NCBI GenBank assembly: GCA_033977485.1
Contig: CM066989.1
Coordinates: forward strand, 95,065,887 to 95,129,886
DNA from: Hydrangea macrophylla
Taxonomy: Eukaryota > Streptophyta > Magnoliopsida > Cornales > Hydrangeaceae
Reading direction: 5' to 3'
Length of the DNA: 64,000 nt
Both the position numbers and the translations under genes were made by a program. Positions 33,083 to 45,399 of this stretch are shown piece after piece. The notes beneath the pieces were generated by a model. The model was given only the letters and a program-made list of their open reading frames with translations. It was not told where the DNA came from and did not search any database. Within the stretch, counting starts at the first letter, position 1. Every line of letters begins with the position of its first letter.

Positions 33083-34395
33083 CAAGAGGGTTCGAGTGGT
33101 ACGTTTCCTGCTCAACCACTTCCAAACCCTAAGGGATTCAACAATGGTCCCAATAACCATGAACATGCCAAAGCCGTGACAACTTTGAGAAGTAGAAAAG
33201 TCATAGGGAAAAACACGCCTCTCTCTACCCTTGAAGAGTATGAAGAGGATGAAGTGGTGGATAAAAGTAAACCATCTACTCAAAAGGAGGAGCTGTCCAC
33301 TAATAATAAAGCATCAGAATCGAATGAGGACACTCCTAAAGAAGTAGAAGAAGTTAAGAGAAGGCTTGGAAAGGAGCCTATCAATGATGAATTACCAAAA
33401 TGCCCTTTTCCAGTGCCTTATCCTCAAAGGCTCAAGAAACCCCAAAACGAGGCAAAGAATCAGGAATTCTTGGAGTTGTTTAAATAAGTTAAAATTAATC
33501 TCCCGCTCCTTGATGCAATCAAATAAGTGCCAGCCTACGCTATGTATCTAAAAGATTTATGCACGGTCAAGAGGAGGCAAAGTGTGAAGAAACACGCTTA
33601 TGTCGCTTGCCAAGCAAGTGCAATCATCCAAAACAAATTGCTTCCAACGCTTAAAGACCCTGGCACCCCAAATATCTCGTGTCGAATTGGGAATCAAAGG
33701 ATAGACAACGCACTCCTTGATCTAGGAGCTAGCATAAACTTGCTGCCATATTCAGTATATAAACAACTAGGGTTGGGTGAACTCAAAGCTACCCGAGTTG
33801 CATTGCAATTGGCAAATAGGTCGGTCAAATATCCTAGAGGAATACTGGACGACGTTCTGGTACAGATAGATACATTTGTCTTCTCGGTTGATTTTGTGAT
33901 TCTGGACACCGAACCTATGACTAATCCATGTTCACAAATCCTGGTGATTTTTGGACGTCCATTCCTCAACACCATTGATGCCACAATCAAAATAAGAAGT
34001 GGTATCATGACCATCGTATTCGGGAACATGACTTTAAATGTCAAGATTTTTTCAAATCCCCGACCTGAAGAATACGAGGACGAAGAAGAAGTTAACTTCA
34101 TCAAAACGATCATCGAAGATGAGGCTAATCTTGTAGAATATAAAGATCCTTTGGAGGTAGTTGTGTCACAATTCTATGCTACTTATCAAGCTAATGATTC
34201 TACCCTATTGGACGCTGCTCTAAATCATGATTGCCTCATAATGGAAACTAAAGACAAAGATAGAGCTGAATGCATGTGGGACACACCATATGAACCCTTG
34301 CCCCCAAAAATGAAGTTAACTATGCCTTCAAACTTTCAGTTTTCTGATCTAGAATTAAAGGAGCTTCTGAAAGAGCTCAAATACGCTTTTCTAGG
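33083..34395 (+). pseudogene. pol: Athila gag-pol linker and aspartic protease
   Basis: Same frame as gag. Acidic/basic linker 33176-33487 (TLRSRKVIGK, PFPVPYPQRLKK), TAA at 33485-33487 and TAA at 33524-33526. Then the protease: LLDLGASINLLPYSVY around 33710-33760, with DLG in place of DTG as is usual for Athila, and IFGRPFLNTIDA near 33950. The protease would cut the polyprotein inside the particle. Upstream stops prevent expression as one polyprotein. Confidence 0.9.
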
Positions 34396-35806
34396 GACTG
34401 AAAAGACTTATCCTATGATAATGTCATCCACATTGAATTTTGAACAAGAGGATAAGTTAATTCAAATGCTTGAACAGCACAAGAGAGCATTGGGGTGGAC
34501 TATTGCCGACCTAAAAGGCATCAGCCCATCTATTTGCACCCACAAGATATATCTGGAGGAAGACGCCAAACCTTCGCGACAAATGCAGAGGCGTCTGAAT
34601 CCCAATATGCAAGAAGTCGTGAAAAAGGAAGTCCTTAAACTTCTTAACATTGGGATTATATATCCTATCTCTGACAGCTCTTGGGTTAGTCCAACCCAAG
34701 TGGTGCCCAAAAAGGCTGGTATAACAGTTATCCCAAACAGAGACGGCGAGTTAGTACCAACACGTGTCCCCACTGGATGGCGGATGTGTATTGATTATCG
34801 AAAGTTAAATACTGTGACCCGAAAAGACCACTTTCCATTGCCATTCATGGATCAAATGCTAGAAAGAGTGGTGGGTCATACATTTTATTGCTTCTTGGAC
34901 GAATATAGTGGCTATAACCAAATCGAAATTGCTCCTGAAGATCAGGAGAAGACGACTTTCACTTGTCCGTTCAGTACATTCGCCTACCGTCATATGCCCT
35001 TCGGTTTATGCAATGCACCTGCCACCTTTCAGCGGTGCATGTTAAGCATATTCAGTGATATGGTCGAACAGACACTCGAGGTCTTTACGGATGACTTCTC
35101 AGTGTTTGGCCATAGTTTTGATAACTGCCTAGAAAACCTTGAGAATGTGTTAGCGAGATGCAAGGACAAACACTTAGTACTAAACTAGGAAAAGTGTCAC
35201 TTCATGGTGACCAAGAGAATTATCCTCGGCCACATTATTTCTGATAAGGGTACCCAAGTCGATAAAGCAAAAATTGATATAATTTCAAATCTACCTGTCC
35301 CTCGTACAGTCCGAGACATCCGATCTTTTCTGGGACATGCGGGATTCTATTGTCGCTTTATCAAAAAATTTAGTGCAATCTCCCGACTACTGTGTCAACT
35401 GTTGGCTTAAGATATGCCATTCCAATGGTCAGAAAACTGTCAATCATCTTTTGATGCACTAAAAGAACACCTTACCTCCGCACCGATAATACAGGCACTC
35501 GACTGGAGTTTGCTGTTTAAGTTAATGTGCAAGGATAACAAGCCTTATGTAATCTACTATGCTAGTCAGACACTTAACGAAGCTCAAATGAATTATACAA
35601 CTACTGAGAAAGAGCTACTGGCAATAGTCTTCGGTCTAGACAAATTCAGGTCTTATCTAATAGGGTCCCCAATAGTCTGTTTTACAGACCACTCGGCCCT
35701 CAAGTACCTGCTATCTAAGAAGGATGCAAAATAGAGGCTCATCCGCTGGATATTCCTACTCCAGGAATTTGATATCACTATCAAGGATAAAAAAGGAGTA
35801 GAAAAT
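34396..35806 (+). pseudogene. pol: Athila reverse transcriptase and RNase H
   Basis: Same frame. RT motifs include GWRMCIDYRKLNTVTRKDHF, FYCFLDEYSGYNQIEIAPED, FAYRHMPFGLCNAPATFQR and VFTDDFSVFG (35080-35110; catalytic DD kept). TAG at 35186-35188 falls before KCHFMV. The thumb and RNase H follow: GFYCRFIKKF, TAA at 35408-35410, PFQWSENCQ, YYASQTLNEAQMNYTTTEKE, TAG at 35732-35734. No base slips are needed in this part, only stops. Mutations such as TGG-to-TGA or CAA-to-TAA are what methylation-driven decay produces. Confidence 0.9.
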
Positions 35807-37208
35807 GTGGTCGCCGATCATTTTTCTTGGTTGACATTTAATGATAACACTAAACCCATACCAATAAAGGATGAATTCCTAGACGAGCAACTGATGGCTG
35901 TCTCCAGTTTGCCTTGGTATGCAGATATATTAAATTACCTTGTTATAGGAGAGACCCAGAGTCATTGGTCAAATCAGGACAAGAAACGGTACCTTTCGTT
36001 CGCACGCCATTTCTTTTTTGATGACCCTTACTTATTTAAGTACTGTGCTAATCAGGTCATCAGGCGTTGCGTCCCGAATGAGGACATAATTGTAATTTTG
36101 GCTTCCTGTCATTCTGAAGCCTGTGGTGGCCATTTTGCCTCCCAAAGACCGCACACTAAGTATTGCACAGCGGCTTCTATTGGCCCACCGTGTTCAAAGA
36201 TGCCTATGCTTTTTGTAAATCGTGCCAACGATGTCAAAAGTTTGGTAAAATTTCAAAAACGAATTTGATGCCCTTAACTCCCATCATCACAATTGAAATA
36301 TTTGATTGTTGGGGCATAGACTTTATGGGCCCGTTTCCTAAATCGAACAACTGTGAATATATACTCCTGGCTGTGGAATATATATCAAAATGGGTAGAAG
36401 CGATACCGACGAGACGCAATGACCACAAAACGATAATGTCCTTCCTTAAGGAAAACATCTTATCGTGTTTCGGGACCCCAAAAGCACTAATAAGTGACCA
36501 AGGCAAACACTTTTGCAATAGGCCTTTGGAATCACTACTCAAAAAATACGGGGTGAATCACAAGATCGCTCTAGCCTATCACCCACAAACGAACGGGCAG
36601 GCAGAGTTGGCTAACCGTGAAATCATGCATATATTAGAAAAGATAGTTAGTTTCAACAGAAGAGACTGGGCTTATAAACTGACTGATGCTCTTTAGCATA
36701 CCGTACTGCCTACAAGACAAATGTAGGAATGTCCCCATATAGGTTAATGTATGGTAAGGCATGTCACCTCCTCGTTGAAATCGAGCACAAAGCATATTGG
36801 GCGACATGCTCATTAAACTTTGACATTAAAGAGGGAGGTCATCTTCAGAAACTCAAATTGGCGGAACTGGAAGAAATCTGTCGAGATGCATATGACAATG
36901 CTAAACTCCATAAAAAAAGGTTGAAGGCTCGCCATGATAGAACGATTTTTCAAAAATCTTTCGAGCCGGGACAGAAAGTTTTATTATACGATTCACGCCT
37001 TCATCTCTTCCCAGGAAAACTCCGATCTCGGTGGATAGGACCCTTCATAGTCAAATCTGTCTTTCCATATGGGGCCGTCGAGTTATTTAATCCTAAGAAC
37101 GACAAAAATTTCAAGGTCAATGGCCAAAGGGTAAAACCGTTCTTAGAAGATTTCCAACCCAAGGTCGAGCACATCCAACTGGATGAGCCCGACTATGCCT
37201 CAACCTAG
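35807..37208 (+). pseudogene. pol: Athila integrase
   Basis: Opens in the RT frame (VADHFSWL), reaching HSEACGGHF of the HHCC finger. A frameshift near 36130-36170 moves to the next frame, where SGFYWPTVFKDA, CKSCQRCQKFGKIS complete the finger. The core carries D (WGIDFMG, about 36310), D (ISDQGKHF, about 36493) and E (NGQAELANRE, about 36600). A one-base loss at 36694-36696 creates TAG and shifts frame again. The C-terminal domain follows ([34 protein letters not shown]) and ends at TAG 37206-37208. The catalytic residues are all present but the gene is broken twice. Confidence 0.9.
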
Positions 37209-37346
37209 AATGCTCAAGTGCATTTTTATAATGTTGTTGTACTCTTTCTTTTACTGCTTCTCGTTTTGTTTTGTTCTTTTGTTTATTTATATTTTTGAGT
37301 GTGACCTCGATCGTAATCTGCTATTCCTTTTTTATCTATCTCCTGC

Positions 37347-38263
37347 AGGTTGTTCAACATGAGAGATGATGATGTTCACTTAATTGGGTCATGGGCTGAT
37401 TCAAAATATCGTAACTCCCCGTGGACTGCTGATGAAATAGCATTCTACTTATCTCCATACCAAGGGCCAGGGGCAGAAGATGTCGCCGACTTAACCCACG
37501 AATACATCCCATACAACCCTGCTCTCCTCCAGATCAATCCTTTTGAGCACATGGAATTCCCTGAAGAGGAGGGAGAACCAGAGGGGTATGTTGTTTGGGA
37601 AGTCAATGATGCTCTGATGGAACAGTGGGAGAATGATTCAATGTGGGAACCATGGGAAGAAGAAAACTTACAGGATGTGGTGCCAGAACGCCATAATGCT
37701 GTATTCACATATGTTGGCGACTTCCTTGTCATCCAAGTGGTTCCCTACATTTATGTGCACTTGAGTTATTTGTTGTTCCCGCTTCAACGCCCTCTACTTG
37801 CTAGTGCACCTGGGGATATCAGGCCAATAGTGAGGTTATTTCTTGGTCACATTTCCTGTTTTATTCATTCCTTTAGTTTTTTTCGTTTGTTTATTTAATT
37901 TCTTTCTTTCTTTTTGTTCTCTTTTGTTTTTTCTTTGTCAGGGGTGTCACTATGAATCATATGTTACCACCACTGTTCCTTCCACATCAGTTATTCTACG
38001 AAATTGGACCATACATATGGTCCCTAGGTACTCCGCCGCAAGAGGAGAGTCCGTTGCGAACTTACACGCCGTTATCATTTTCTCCATCTGGATCACCTCC
38101 TGCACGTGCAATCAATTCTTTGGATAGTTCAGACTTGCTTAATAATGCCCTGGATGCCTTCCGGCTATTCTGGAAAAGGGAATCAGCAAATTTGGGCCCC
38201 ACATTCGAAGCTTTGGCGGAGACAGACGTTGTGGAAGACGATATCTTCATGCTTGAAGAGTAG
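37347..38263 (+). CDS. Athila accessory ORF A, two exons, apparently intact
   Basis: ATG at 37359 lies 10 bp after a strong splice acceptor (CTCCTGCAG ending 37348), suggesting a spliced subgenomic mRNA. Exon 1, 37359-37834; intron GTTATT..TTTGTCAG, 37835-37941 (107 bp); exon 2, 37942-38263. The donor GAG|GTTATT and acceptor join in frame across a split AGG codon, giving 265 residues. The product is acidic and Trp-rich (SMWEPWEEENLQD, PEEEGEPEGYVVWEV), with one hydrophobic stretch (VGDFLVIQVVPYIYVHLSYL) and an acidic end (VEDDIFMLEE). Its place after pol is where Athila carries env-like genes, but I see no signal peptide and assign no function. It is the only intact Athila ORF here. Confidence 0.6.
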
Positions 38264-38592
38264 TGCTACACTTCAATTGTATTCCGTCATTGCATCTTTC
38301 TTTCATCAATTGAAGTGTATTCCTAGACAAAGTTTTATTACTTTCAGTTTCTTTTAGTTGTTCTATCTCAATAAGGTTTTAAATACCATTTTGGGGGCAA
38401 TAATATTGCACATGGATGCTAATATACTGGTCTATCTATAAAATATTTGCAATTCTCTATGTTGATGTTGAGATTTTTGGCTTACATGTCCTGTCAATGA
38501 ACTGTTTTTATCACTTTCATGTTTGTTCAAAACAATATTGGTTAGTTGGGGGTGTATATTCTTTCATTTCAATAGTAGTGAAGATTTTCATG
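38264..38592 (+). other. Spacer after accessory ORF A
   Basis: AT-rich, no ORF with recognisable content. It holds the probable 3' UTR of ORF A and leads into the internal promoter-like block. Confidence 0.5.
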
Positions 38593-39246
38593 TTCGATCG
38601 ATCGAACTACCGTCGATCGATCGAGATCATCATTCTTCAAGCACTTCAGCAGGTCTCAATTGATCGAATTGTCGATCAATCAAACTTTCTCGATCGATCG
38701 AGACCTGTATTTAAACGAGGCGTCATCGATACACTTTTTCAATTTCTCTCTCTCTCTCTCTCACGTTTAAGCGATCGGAGACAGAGGAGAAGCTCATGCA
38801 CAACCACATCACCTGAAGAGAACCGGACCCCTCGGATCATCATCTTCAACCTCCTCCTCCCCCTTATCGTGCGTGTCTCGAGGTGAGGTCTCGGTTTTAA
38901 CCCCCCATTTTTTTTCTTTTCATTAGAATTGTATTGGGGGTGTCCCATTTTGGTATTAATCTTCTTTTGATGTTTATTTTCTTAAATTTTTGTGTTTGCG
39001 GGCATTTCTTGTTATTGTTAATTGTCGCTGCCACTTCGCTGTGCTCGATCGATCGAACTGGTCTCGAGCGATCGAAACCAGCCCTTTTCTCAATCAATCG
39101 AACATGGCTCAAGCGATCAAAGCAGCGATTTTCTCAATCGATCGAATATCCTTCGATCGATCGAAGTGCAACAGTTTCTTTTTCTTTTTTTGGTTTTCCT
39201 GTTTTGCTGATTTCTCTGTTTGCTTCTTCTGTTTCAGGGCTTTACA
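38593..39246 (+). promoter_or_regulatory. Internal promoter and intron-containing leader for accessory ORF B
   Basis: Order seen: palindrome island of CGATCGATCGA-type words (38593-38702); TATA-like GTATTTAAAC (38707-38716); CT microsatellite leader (about 38743-38763); donor CTCGAG|GTGAGG at 38883; second palindrome island (39044-39167); acceptor CTGTTTCAG| at 39237; ATG at 39247. This copies the layout of the LTR promoter (island, TATA, ~330-bp gap, island). The 355-bp intron would hold the second island. Inferred from sequence only. Confidence 0.55.
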
Positions 39247-40755
39247 ATGAACCCTATCACAGGGTATCATAAGTTCAAGCCGCTTGACCTAACCATACCC
39301 GACCCTATACCCGATCACAGGTTTAGAAATGAGGAAGACCGGGTGTGGTTCACTGGATACTTCCGGCCAGTCTCGGAAGGTTATGCTCGAGCGACCACTC
39401 GAGACAGCATGGCTTTCTACTCCTTGGTATCTTGCCCGGATACGTGCTATGCCACAGTGGTACGCGCTCCTCTCCCAGCCAAAGCACGTTAATCTATCCT
39501 GGATTAAGGAGGCATGTGCGATGATGGTCAGGGACCTGGCTGCTCCATTCACACTACGATCATTTTTCTAAGGTTGGGAGATCATTTTTAGTCTGGCCAC
39601 TGTCTCCGCTGCTTTAGGGGTACCCGAGGTACCTGACTGTGTATGTCCATACCGTGCTGGCACACCGCTGCTCTCACCGACTATTATTATCAGAGAGATC
39701 ACTGGGGGTGCTCTTCCGGGTTGGGATGACGAGGCCCTTATTTCTGACTTCTACCTCACAGATAATTATCATATACTGCACCTTGCCCTCAGCAATTGCC
39801 TCTTAGTGACCTCTTATCCGGAGAAGATTGCAGCATGGTACGCACGTGTATTATATATGATCGGTACAAGGCAGCCTGTCTGTTTGCCTCACCTTTACAT
39901 TGATTTCATGAGGCACCCTACATGATACGTTCAGGCCAAGAAGCACTTGAAGGGTGCTTGGGCCATTCGTCGGGTTATTGAGCAGGCAGGTTTCCTTCCG
40001 TTGGCAGGTGATGCGACTGGCCAGTCTCGCAGTCATTTTGGAGAGACAGCTTCCCGCCGATCTGATGCGCAAAAGAGAAAGAGGCGAGGTAAAGGCAAGG
40101 CTAAGGTTGGTGAGAAGAGGAGAAGAGGAGGAGGCACTGATATGGAGGGTGCTGCTTCTGGGACGCCCACAGAGGCTGAGGAACATGAGTCTGAGGAGGA
40201 GATAGACCTTATTGAGGAGGTTGCAAGATTTGAGCTGAGACAGAGGTCTCAGGCTCAGGCCCAGGGAGAGTCTTCTTCGTCTGCACCTCTCCCGACTGTT
40301 CACCAGTTACTATTGGAGGAGAGAGAGGCCCGGATTAGAGTTGAGGGCAAGGTAGATCAGATGACGACTCTGCTGGAGGCAATCTTGATCCAGATCAGAG
40401 TCGACTAGGCGGTTCACGCAGCTTCTGCACCACCCCCAGTGATCTACCTATAGCTGCTCCAGCCACTTCCACTGTCTCACCTACCACTTCTGCTATTCTA
40501 CCACCCACCACCGACCCATCATCTTCAGCCCCATCTTCTCAGTTTGATCCTACAGCTTCATCATCATCGGCGGCACCGCCTGCTGCTGAGACACCGCTTC
40601 CACCACCTCTGGTCGTGGCTGACACATCACTATCTACTCCAGCTGCCACGATCGCGAGTGACCCAGTGATGGCTACGACTGTTGCTAAGGGTGGAGTTGC
40701 GGATGCTCCAGAATTACTGATCGAGATATTATCTGATGTGCCCGATTACGCTTAG
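39247..40755 (+). pseudogene. Athila accessory ORF B (unknown function), frameshifted
   Basis: The frame opens at ATG 39247 (MNPITGYHKFKPLDL, RVWFTGYFRP). It shifts near 39410-39430 to a second frame (ARIRAMPQWYALLSQPKHV, KEACAMMVRDLAAPFTLRS), which carries TAA 39572-39574 and TGA 39922-39924 but otherwise stays open through WEIIFSLATVSAALGVPE, IREITGGALPGWDD, LVTSYPEKIAAWYARV and KKHLKGAWAIRRVIEQAGF. A basic, nuclear-localisation-like cluster follows (KRKRRGKGKAK, KRRRGGG), then an acidic stretch and a short coiled coil. After a third frame change near 40400-40450, a Pro/Ser/Thr/Ala-rich tail runs to TAG 40753-40755. About 500 codons in all. I do not recognise the family; its position matches Athila accessory (env-place) genes. 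Confidence 0.6.
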
Positions 40756-42884
40756 TCTGTTGGTTCAGTATTTTTGGGCTTTTAGATTTTGTTGTCTGGT
40801 TGTGGATGTTGTTGGTTGGGTTGTTGGATATTTTGGTTACTGTTGGGATATTTGTTTTTTTTTTGTTGTTTTGGATATGTTACATTTTAGTTTTTATGCA
40901 GTATATTATCACTGTCTGTTCTGTCACTTTATTATCTTTCCAGTGATGCGTTATGTTTTATGTATGGATCCCATGCTCTATATTTCATTTCTTTTTGATC
41001 TTTGTTGTTTGGAGTTTGTATGCTTTCTGTACAGGCTGTTACACTTGCAATTCTTACAATGATATATCAGGTGATATCTCTCTATCTATTTTTGAAAATC
41101 AACTGCTGAGGACATTGCAATTTTCAATTAGGGGTGGGATGTAGATAGATAATCACCTGTGCATATTTTTACTTAGCAATCTGGATCACTTTATCTATTG
41201 CATATGTCATACAATCTCCATTTGAAGTTGTAAAACAAATATTGCACAAACAAAGAAAAAAAAATTTCAAACGATTAAGTCTGGTTTGAATTAAATTGGT
41301 AGAATAATTTTGAATATTCACTCCTATTTAGCTGTTATCAAGCAAGGACACAACCATTTTATTCTCATCCTTTTATGAATTAAGTTCACGCGTTTTTCTA
41401 GCTTCTCTAGGATGAATGCATATGTTGACCATTCTTGTATCCAAATCATTTGCACATGTTAATAGCTATGCAGAAAATTTAAAATAAGAGTTAATATGAC
41501 TTTCGTACTTTAAGGAATAAAGTAGTGGAAACTAGTACCCTTCGTGAGCTTTTGAATCCAATCTTCAATTCTGAGGGAATTATCACATTAAATTCGAATT
41601 GTTCTAATTGAATAAGCGTATTAAATTCGTTGGATAGTCTCTAATTTTTCATTTTGGGCTGCTTAGTAGAGGAGAACGTTCAGGATTTACCAACTAAACT
41701 CAATGAACATTGATGTGTAAAAATTAAGAAGTTGAGAAAATGATTTAAGCCATTGTTATTTGCTCATTACTTTCCATGTACCTGTATCAACATTCTAAGA
41801 ATATGCATTGTTCTTAACCCCATACCTAGTAAATAATGCCAAATCTATTATGAAATCTTAAATTCCTAATCTTATAATTTGACCTCAATACACCCCATTG
41901 CACACCCAATGTGATTCAGTTGAAGTATGAGAAAGGAGTAGTAGTGGGAAGGGCTGCATAGAAGAAAAAAAAATGAAGGAGACAAATCCAGGTTAAAAAT
42001 AAAAAATAAAAAAAATAGGATGGTTGGAATGAAGTGAAGAAGAAATTACTAAACACAGTCACATGTTGAAAATGTGCAATTTCTTACCCCCTCTAATTTC
42101 TACCCTACTAAATAAAAACCGTCAAGTCAAAGCCTTAATGATTTTCAACAACTTAGTTTAAACACAAACGTGTAATTTGAGTTATCCACGGTATTTCGCT
42201 CCTCTAGTAAGTAGTATTCCGTTGGTGAGACTATACACTCTAAATGTTCGTCTTTTATAGAGTCGAGTATGAAAGCATTAGTATCCGAAAAAATCACTCC
42301 TATCAAAGCTTTCATACCATGTGCGATCATTATTAACCAAGTCTCTGTGGGATGTTCATTTTTGAGTGTAGTAACCAGGTGAGAATTGAGTTGAAACTAT
42401 GAGTTCTGAGAGTATGATAGTTTAAACAACTCTAAATAAAGTTTGATGTATAGCTATTAATCTCACACACACACGGATACATGGATGTGATGCATTTGTT
42501 ATTTTTTCTTGGTGACATAAGGAACATGTGTATTTCTTTCATGGTTTGAAGGAGGATGATATGTTTTGTAAAGCTAAATTAATAGTTGAATAAAAGGAAG
42601 TGTTCACAAGTTATTCTATATCTTTTTGATCTTAAAATCAGAGAATTTTGTGGGTATATTCACTGTAAACCCTCACGAGACAACACTCGTTCACTAGGGG
42701 GAACCTAAGGGTTTAACGGCTTGTTGCATTTGCTAAATGCAACTGCGATTCCTGCGAAAGTGAGTTAGGTAGTTTCTTTCTTGTTACTTTAGTTGACTTG
42801 AGTTCAATTTATTTTAGTTTTGTCATTATAGTCGTAGTTAGTTTGTTTTATTTTCGCTCTATTGCTAGGGACTAACAAATCGCT
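40756..42884 (+). other. Athila 3' non-coding region
   Basis: Over 2 kb, T- and A-rich, without coding similarity. The last 240 bp (AAACCCTCACGAGAC, GCTTGTTGCATTTGCTAAAT) match the reverse complement of 53930-54060 in the second Athila-like element, marking a conserved Athila 3' end. Confidence 0.6.
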
Positions 42885-42896
42885 AGTTGGGGGTTG
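42885..42896 (+). other. Athila polypurine tract
   Basis: AGTTGGGGGTTG directly precedes the 3' LTR start TGACAAG. The second Athila-like element has GTTTGGGGGTG at the same place. Confidence 0.8.
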
Positions 42897-44554
42897 TGAC
42901 AAGCGAGGGTATTTGTAAAATACTATCGCGCTAAAAGAAAAAAATATACTAATTTAGTTTGCAATTCCCTTATTTATCTACAGTTTGAATTACAATGCCA
43001 GTTCTCACACATTATGATTAATCTGCGATAAGTTGTTTGTTTTAGCTGTAGTTTGTGCAGACTATCGTTGCTGTGTGGAGAATTAGAAGATAACGATAAA
43101 AGGAAGTGCTGGGTTTTAAAGAAGACATTTCAAACCTGAAGCACAGAGTTTGAGCGATCGAGGAAGATTCGAGCGATCGAGGGTTCGATCGATTGAGAGA
43201 AGTTAAAGCGATCGAAGATCCCAGAAGTTCAATCGATCGAGAGATGTTCGATCGATCGAACATGGCTTTTATCAGATCATACGCGCACGCTGCGTGAACA
43301 TGGGTTGAAACCCTAGCTTTAGGTTTTTCTATATATATATATCAGTTGTATTCACGAGAAAATGGACGCCCACTTTATTTTCATCAGTTTTTTTTAGAGA
43401 GAGAAGAGAGTATTTCTTGATGTTTTTGTAGGTTTCAAAGATTTTTGGTATTGTGTAGCTTGATTACTCTTAGTTTAATCAAAGTTCTTCTTTCCAGGTT
43501 ATGTCAGTATTGTTTATTTACATTCTGCACGTAGTTTATAGTAGTATAATATGTTAAACTCATAGTATTGCATGCTAAATAAGTTCACACCATTAGTTTA
43601 CATAGTTTTCATGTTGAAATCACAACCAAACGCATCCTTAATGAACTTTTACATTAAAAACGCATCTGTGACACTCCAGACTATGTCTGAGTAGTCCCCA
43701 GGTTGGGAGATCATGATGAAACCATGATCTCAAGCCTCTGCCATGTAGCAGAATAATTCCTGTGTTCGATCGATCGAGAAAGTTCGATCGATCGGAACAG
43801 AGACATTGTCAATCGATCGAAGTGATCAGTTCGATCGATCGAGGGATGTAGAAGTCCGATCGATCGAAAGCGCGTCGATCGATCGAATTCTATGATTCTT
43901 GAGAACATCCTGTGCAGTATTCCTAGACTTTCTACTTTACTGATTTGTTATCAAATTGTCCCCAAATGCTCAGTTTGTCAAAACAGTCTGTAAACTTAAA
44001 GCCTTGAGGCATTTTTCTTCAATATACTTTGCAAACCACCCTCAATGCTAACACCATTGTAGGTGCGAGTCTAAACTATTGTTTTAAACCGCTTTCATGT
44101 ATTTCAAACTTAATTGTGATGACATAGTCCCGGTCATGAAAGGACTATGGATTCTTTATCCTAAGAGAAATACGGAATACTGTAGAGATGTGCTCCATTG
44201 AGCTTCAACGTAAACTTCATGGTAGATGGCTAGGTCGCGGTGGATTCGTGTGATCCCAACATTCCATTTTATTAAGAGAAACGCTTTAAATCATCGCTTT
44301 AAATTGTTAGTTAGTCGTTAGATTAATCTAGTTTAATTGTTTTGTCTTTAGTAGTTGATAAACCGTGGAATTTTGTGTTCTGCATTTCTTTAAAATATTG
44401 ATTTTTTTATTTTTCTTTTTTTTTTAGATTAATCTAGGTTTTTAGTTTAACACCTTCCCTGTGGGATCGACCTGGACTTAACCAGATTACTACTTGCATG
44501 ATTACCTACACTTGGGTATAGCACACAAGCGCACACAGAAAAATTCTCGTGTCA
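42897..44554 (+). repeat. Athila 3' LTR (1,658 bp)
   Basis: Partner of 9491-11112, with the same ends. TATA run at 43329-43342 and palindrome islands at 43149-43260 and 43765-43887. Several units that are mutated in the 5' LTR (CAATCAATCG, CGATTGATCG) are perfect CGATCGATCG here, and one here is mutated where the 5' LTR is perfect. Flanked by CTTAT (44555-44559). Confidence 0.95.
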
Positions 44555-44559
44555 CTTAT

Positions 44560-45399
44560 CCGCCTTATTTCATATAACAACCATAGAACTTATCCTTTAG
44601 GGCTCAACCTGATAGGACAACGTGTACACATACTTGCTTTACTTGCCCTTTGGGATTATGTTATATGATAAGGAAGCATACACGAAATGTTATACATAGC
44701 CCTATCTAACACTGAAAGCATTTTGTCTATGTAAAATGCTTGCCATAAGAATGATGTGCTTAGGTACAATACCAAAACTATGTATACGCATCCGTAGGAT
44801 GACGAATCATTACCTTAATTGTTTGTGTCATATTTGCTAGACTAAGCCATGTTTAGGCCTAAACTATCATAAGCTCTGTCACATTTAAAATTCCGAACAT
44901 GGAATGACTAGAGTGATACTAATTATGATGTTCTTAGTATAGGAATGGATTCTCAATGATGCGATTATGACTTAAATGGTTATATGATGATTTGGAATAA
45001 GGTCAGTCAACTGCATTTGCATATCATGTATGTCATAAGGAAAAAAAATTCAAAAGTCAAGAAAAAAATGTTTTGCAAAGAGACAGGAGTCCCTTTTCAT
45101 AATTCCTTCCCCAAGAAAATCATTTTCGAAAGGAATTGAAATCTTTACGCAAAAGAAAAGTTTGAAGCAAATACTCTAACATAAATTGAAGAGCAAATAT
45201 GTGCATTTTCAAATTCTTAGATTTGTCGATAAATTATCTTCAAATATTATACAAGCAGGAATATTTAAAGGATAAGTCTCCAGATACATTCTCGATTATA
45301 AGACATAGAAAATGGAAAACAGAACTCGTCAATTTTGAATCTTATTTTTTGTCTTTTTTTTATTCTTGAAAGCCCTTACCCCTAGAAGTAGGCCTTGAG
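44560..45399 (+). other. Internal remnant of old Tat-like element right of the Athila insertion
   Basis: No ORF with recognisable content. It continues the leader interrupted at 9490 and leads directly into the antisense ORF remnant. No gag-pol lies between, so this element appears to lack gag-pol. Confidence 0.45.

Larger units (their letters stand above)
9491..44554 (+). mobile_element. Complete Athila-type Ty3/gypsy retrotransposon, interrupted by a nested element
   Basis: The element has paired LTRs (9491-11112 and 42897-44554), a CTTAT target duplication, a tRNA-Asp primer site and a polypurine tract. Gag, protease, RT, RNase H and integrase lie in that order, followed by two accessory ORFs. 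Without the 20,440-bp insert and its 5-bp duplication it is 14,619 bp, long even for Athila. The protease DLGAS box, the RT style and the PBS place it with Athila. Pol carries many stops and at least two frameshifts, so it is not autonomous. The two LTRs differ at about 14 sites in the first 130 bp by eye, so the insertion is old and clearly older than the element nested in it. Confidence 0.95.

Noticed and set aside
40736..40755. ORF B tail ending DVPDYA, identical to part of the HA epitope tag
   Set aside because: Six residues at the end of a Pro/Ser/Thr-rich plant retroelement ORF; the rest of the tag is absent and no vector sequence surrounds it. Coincidence.
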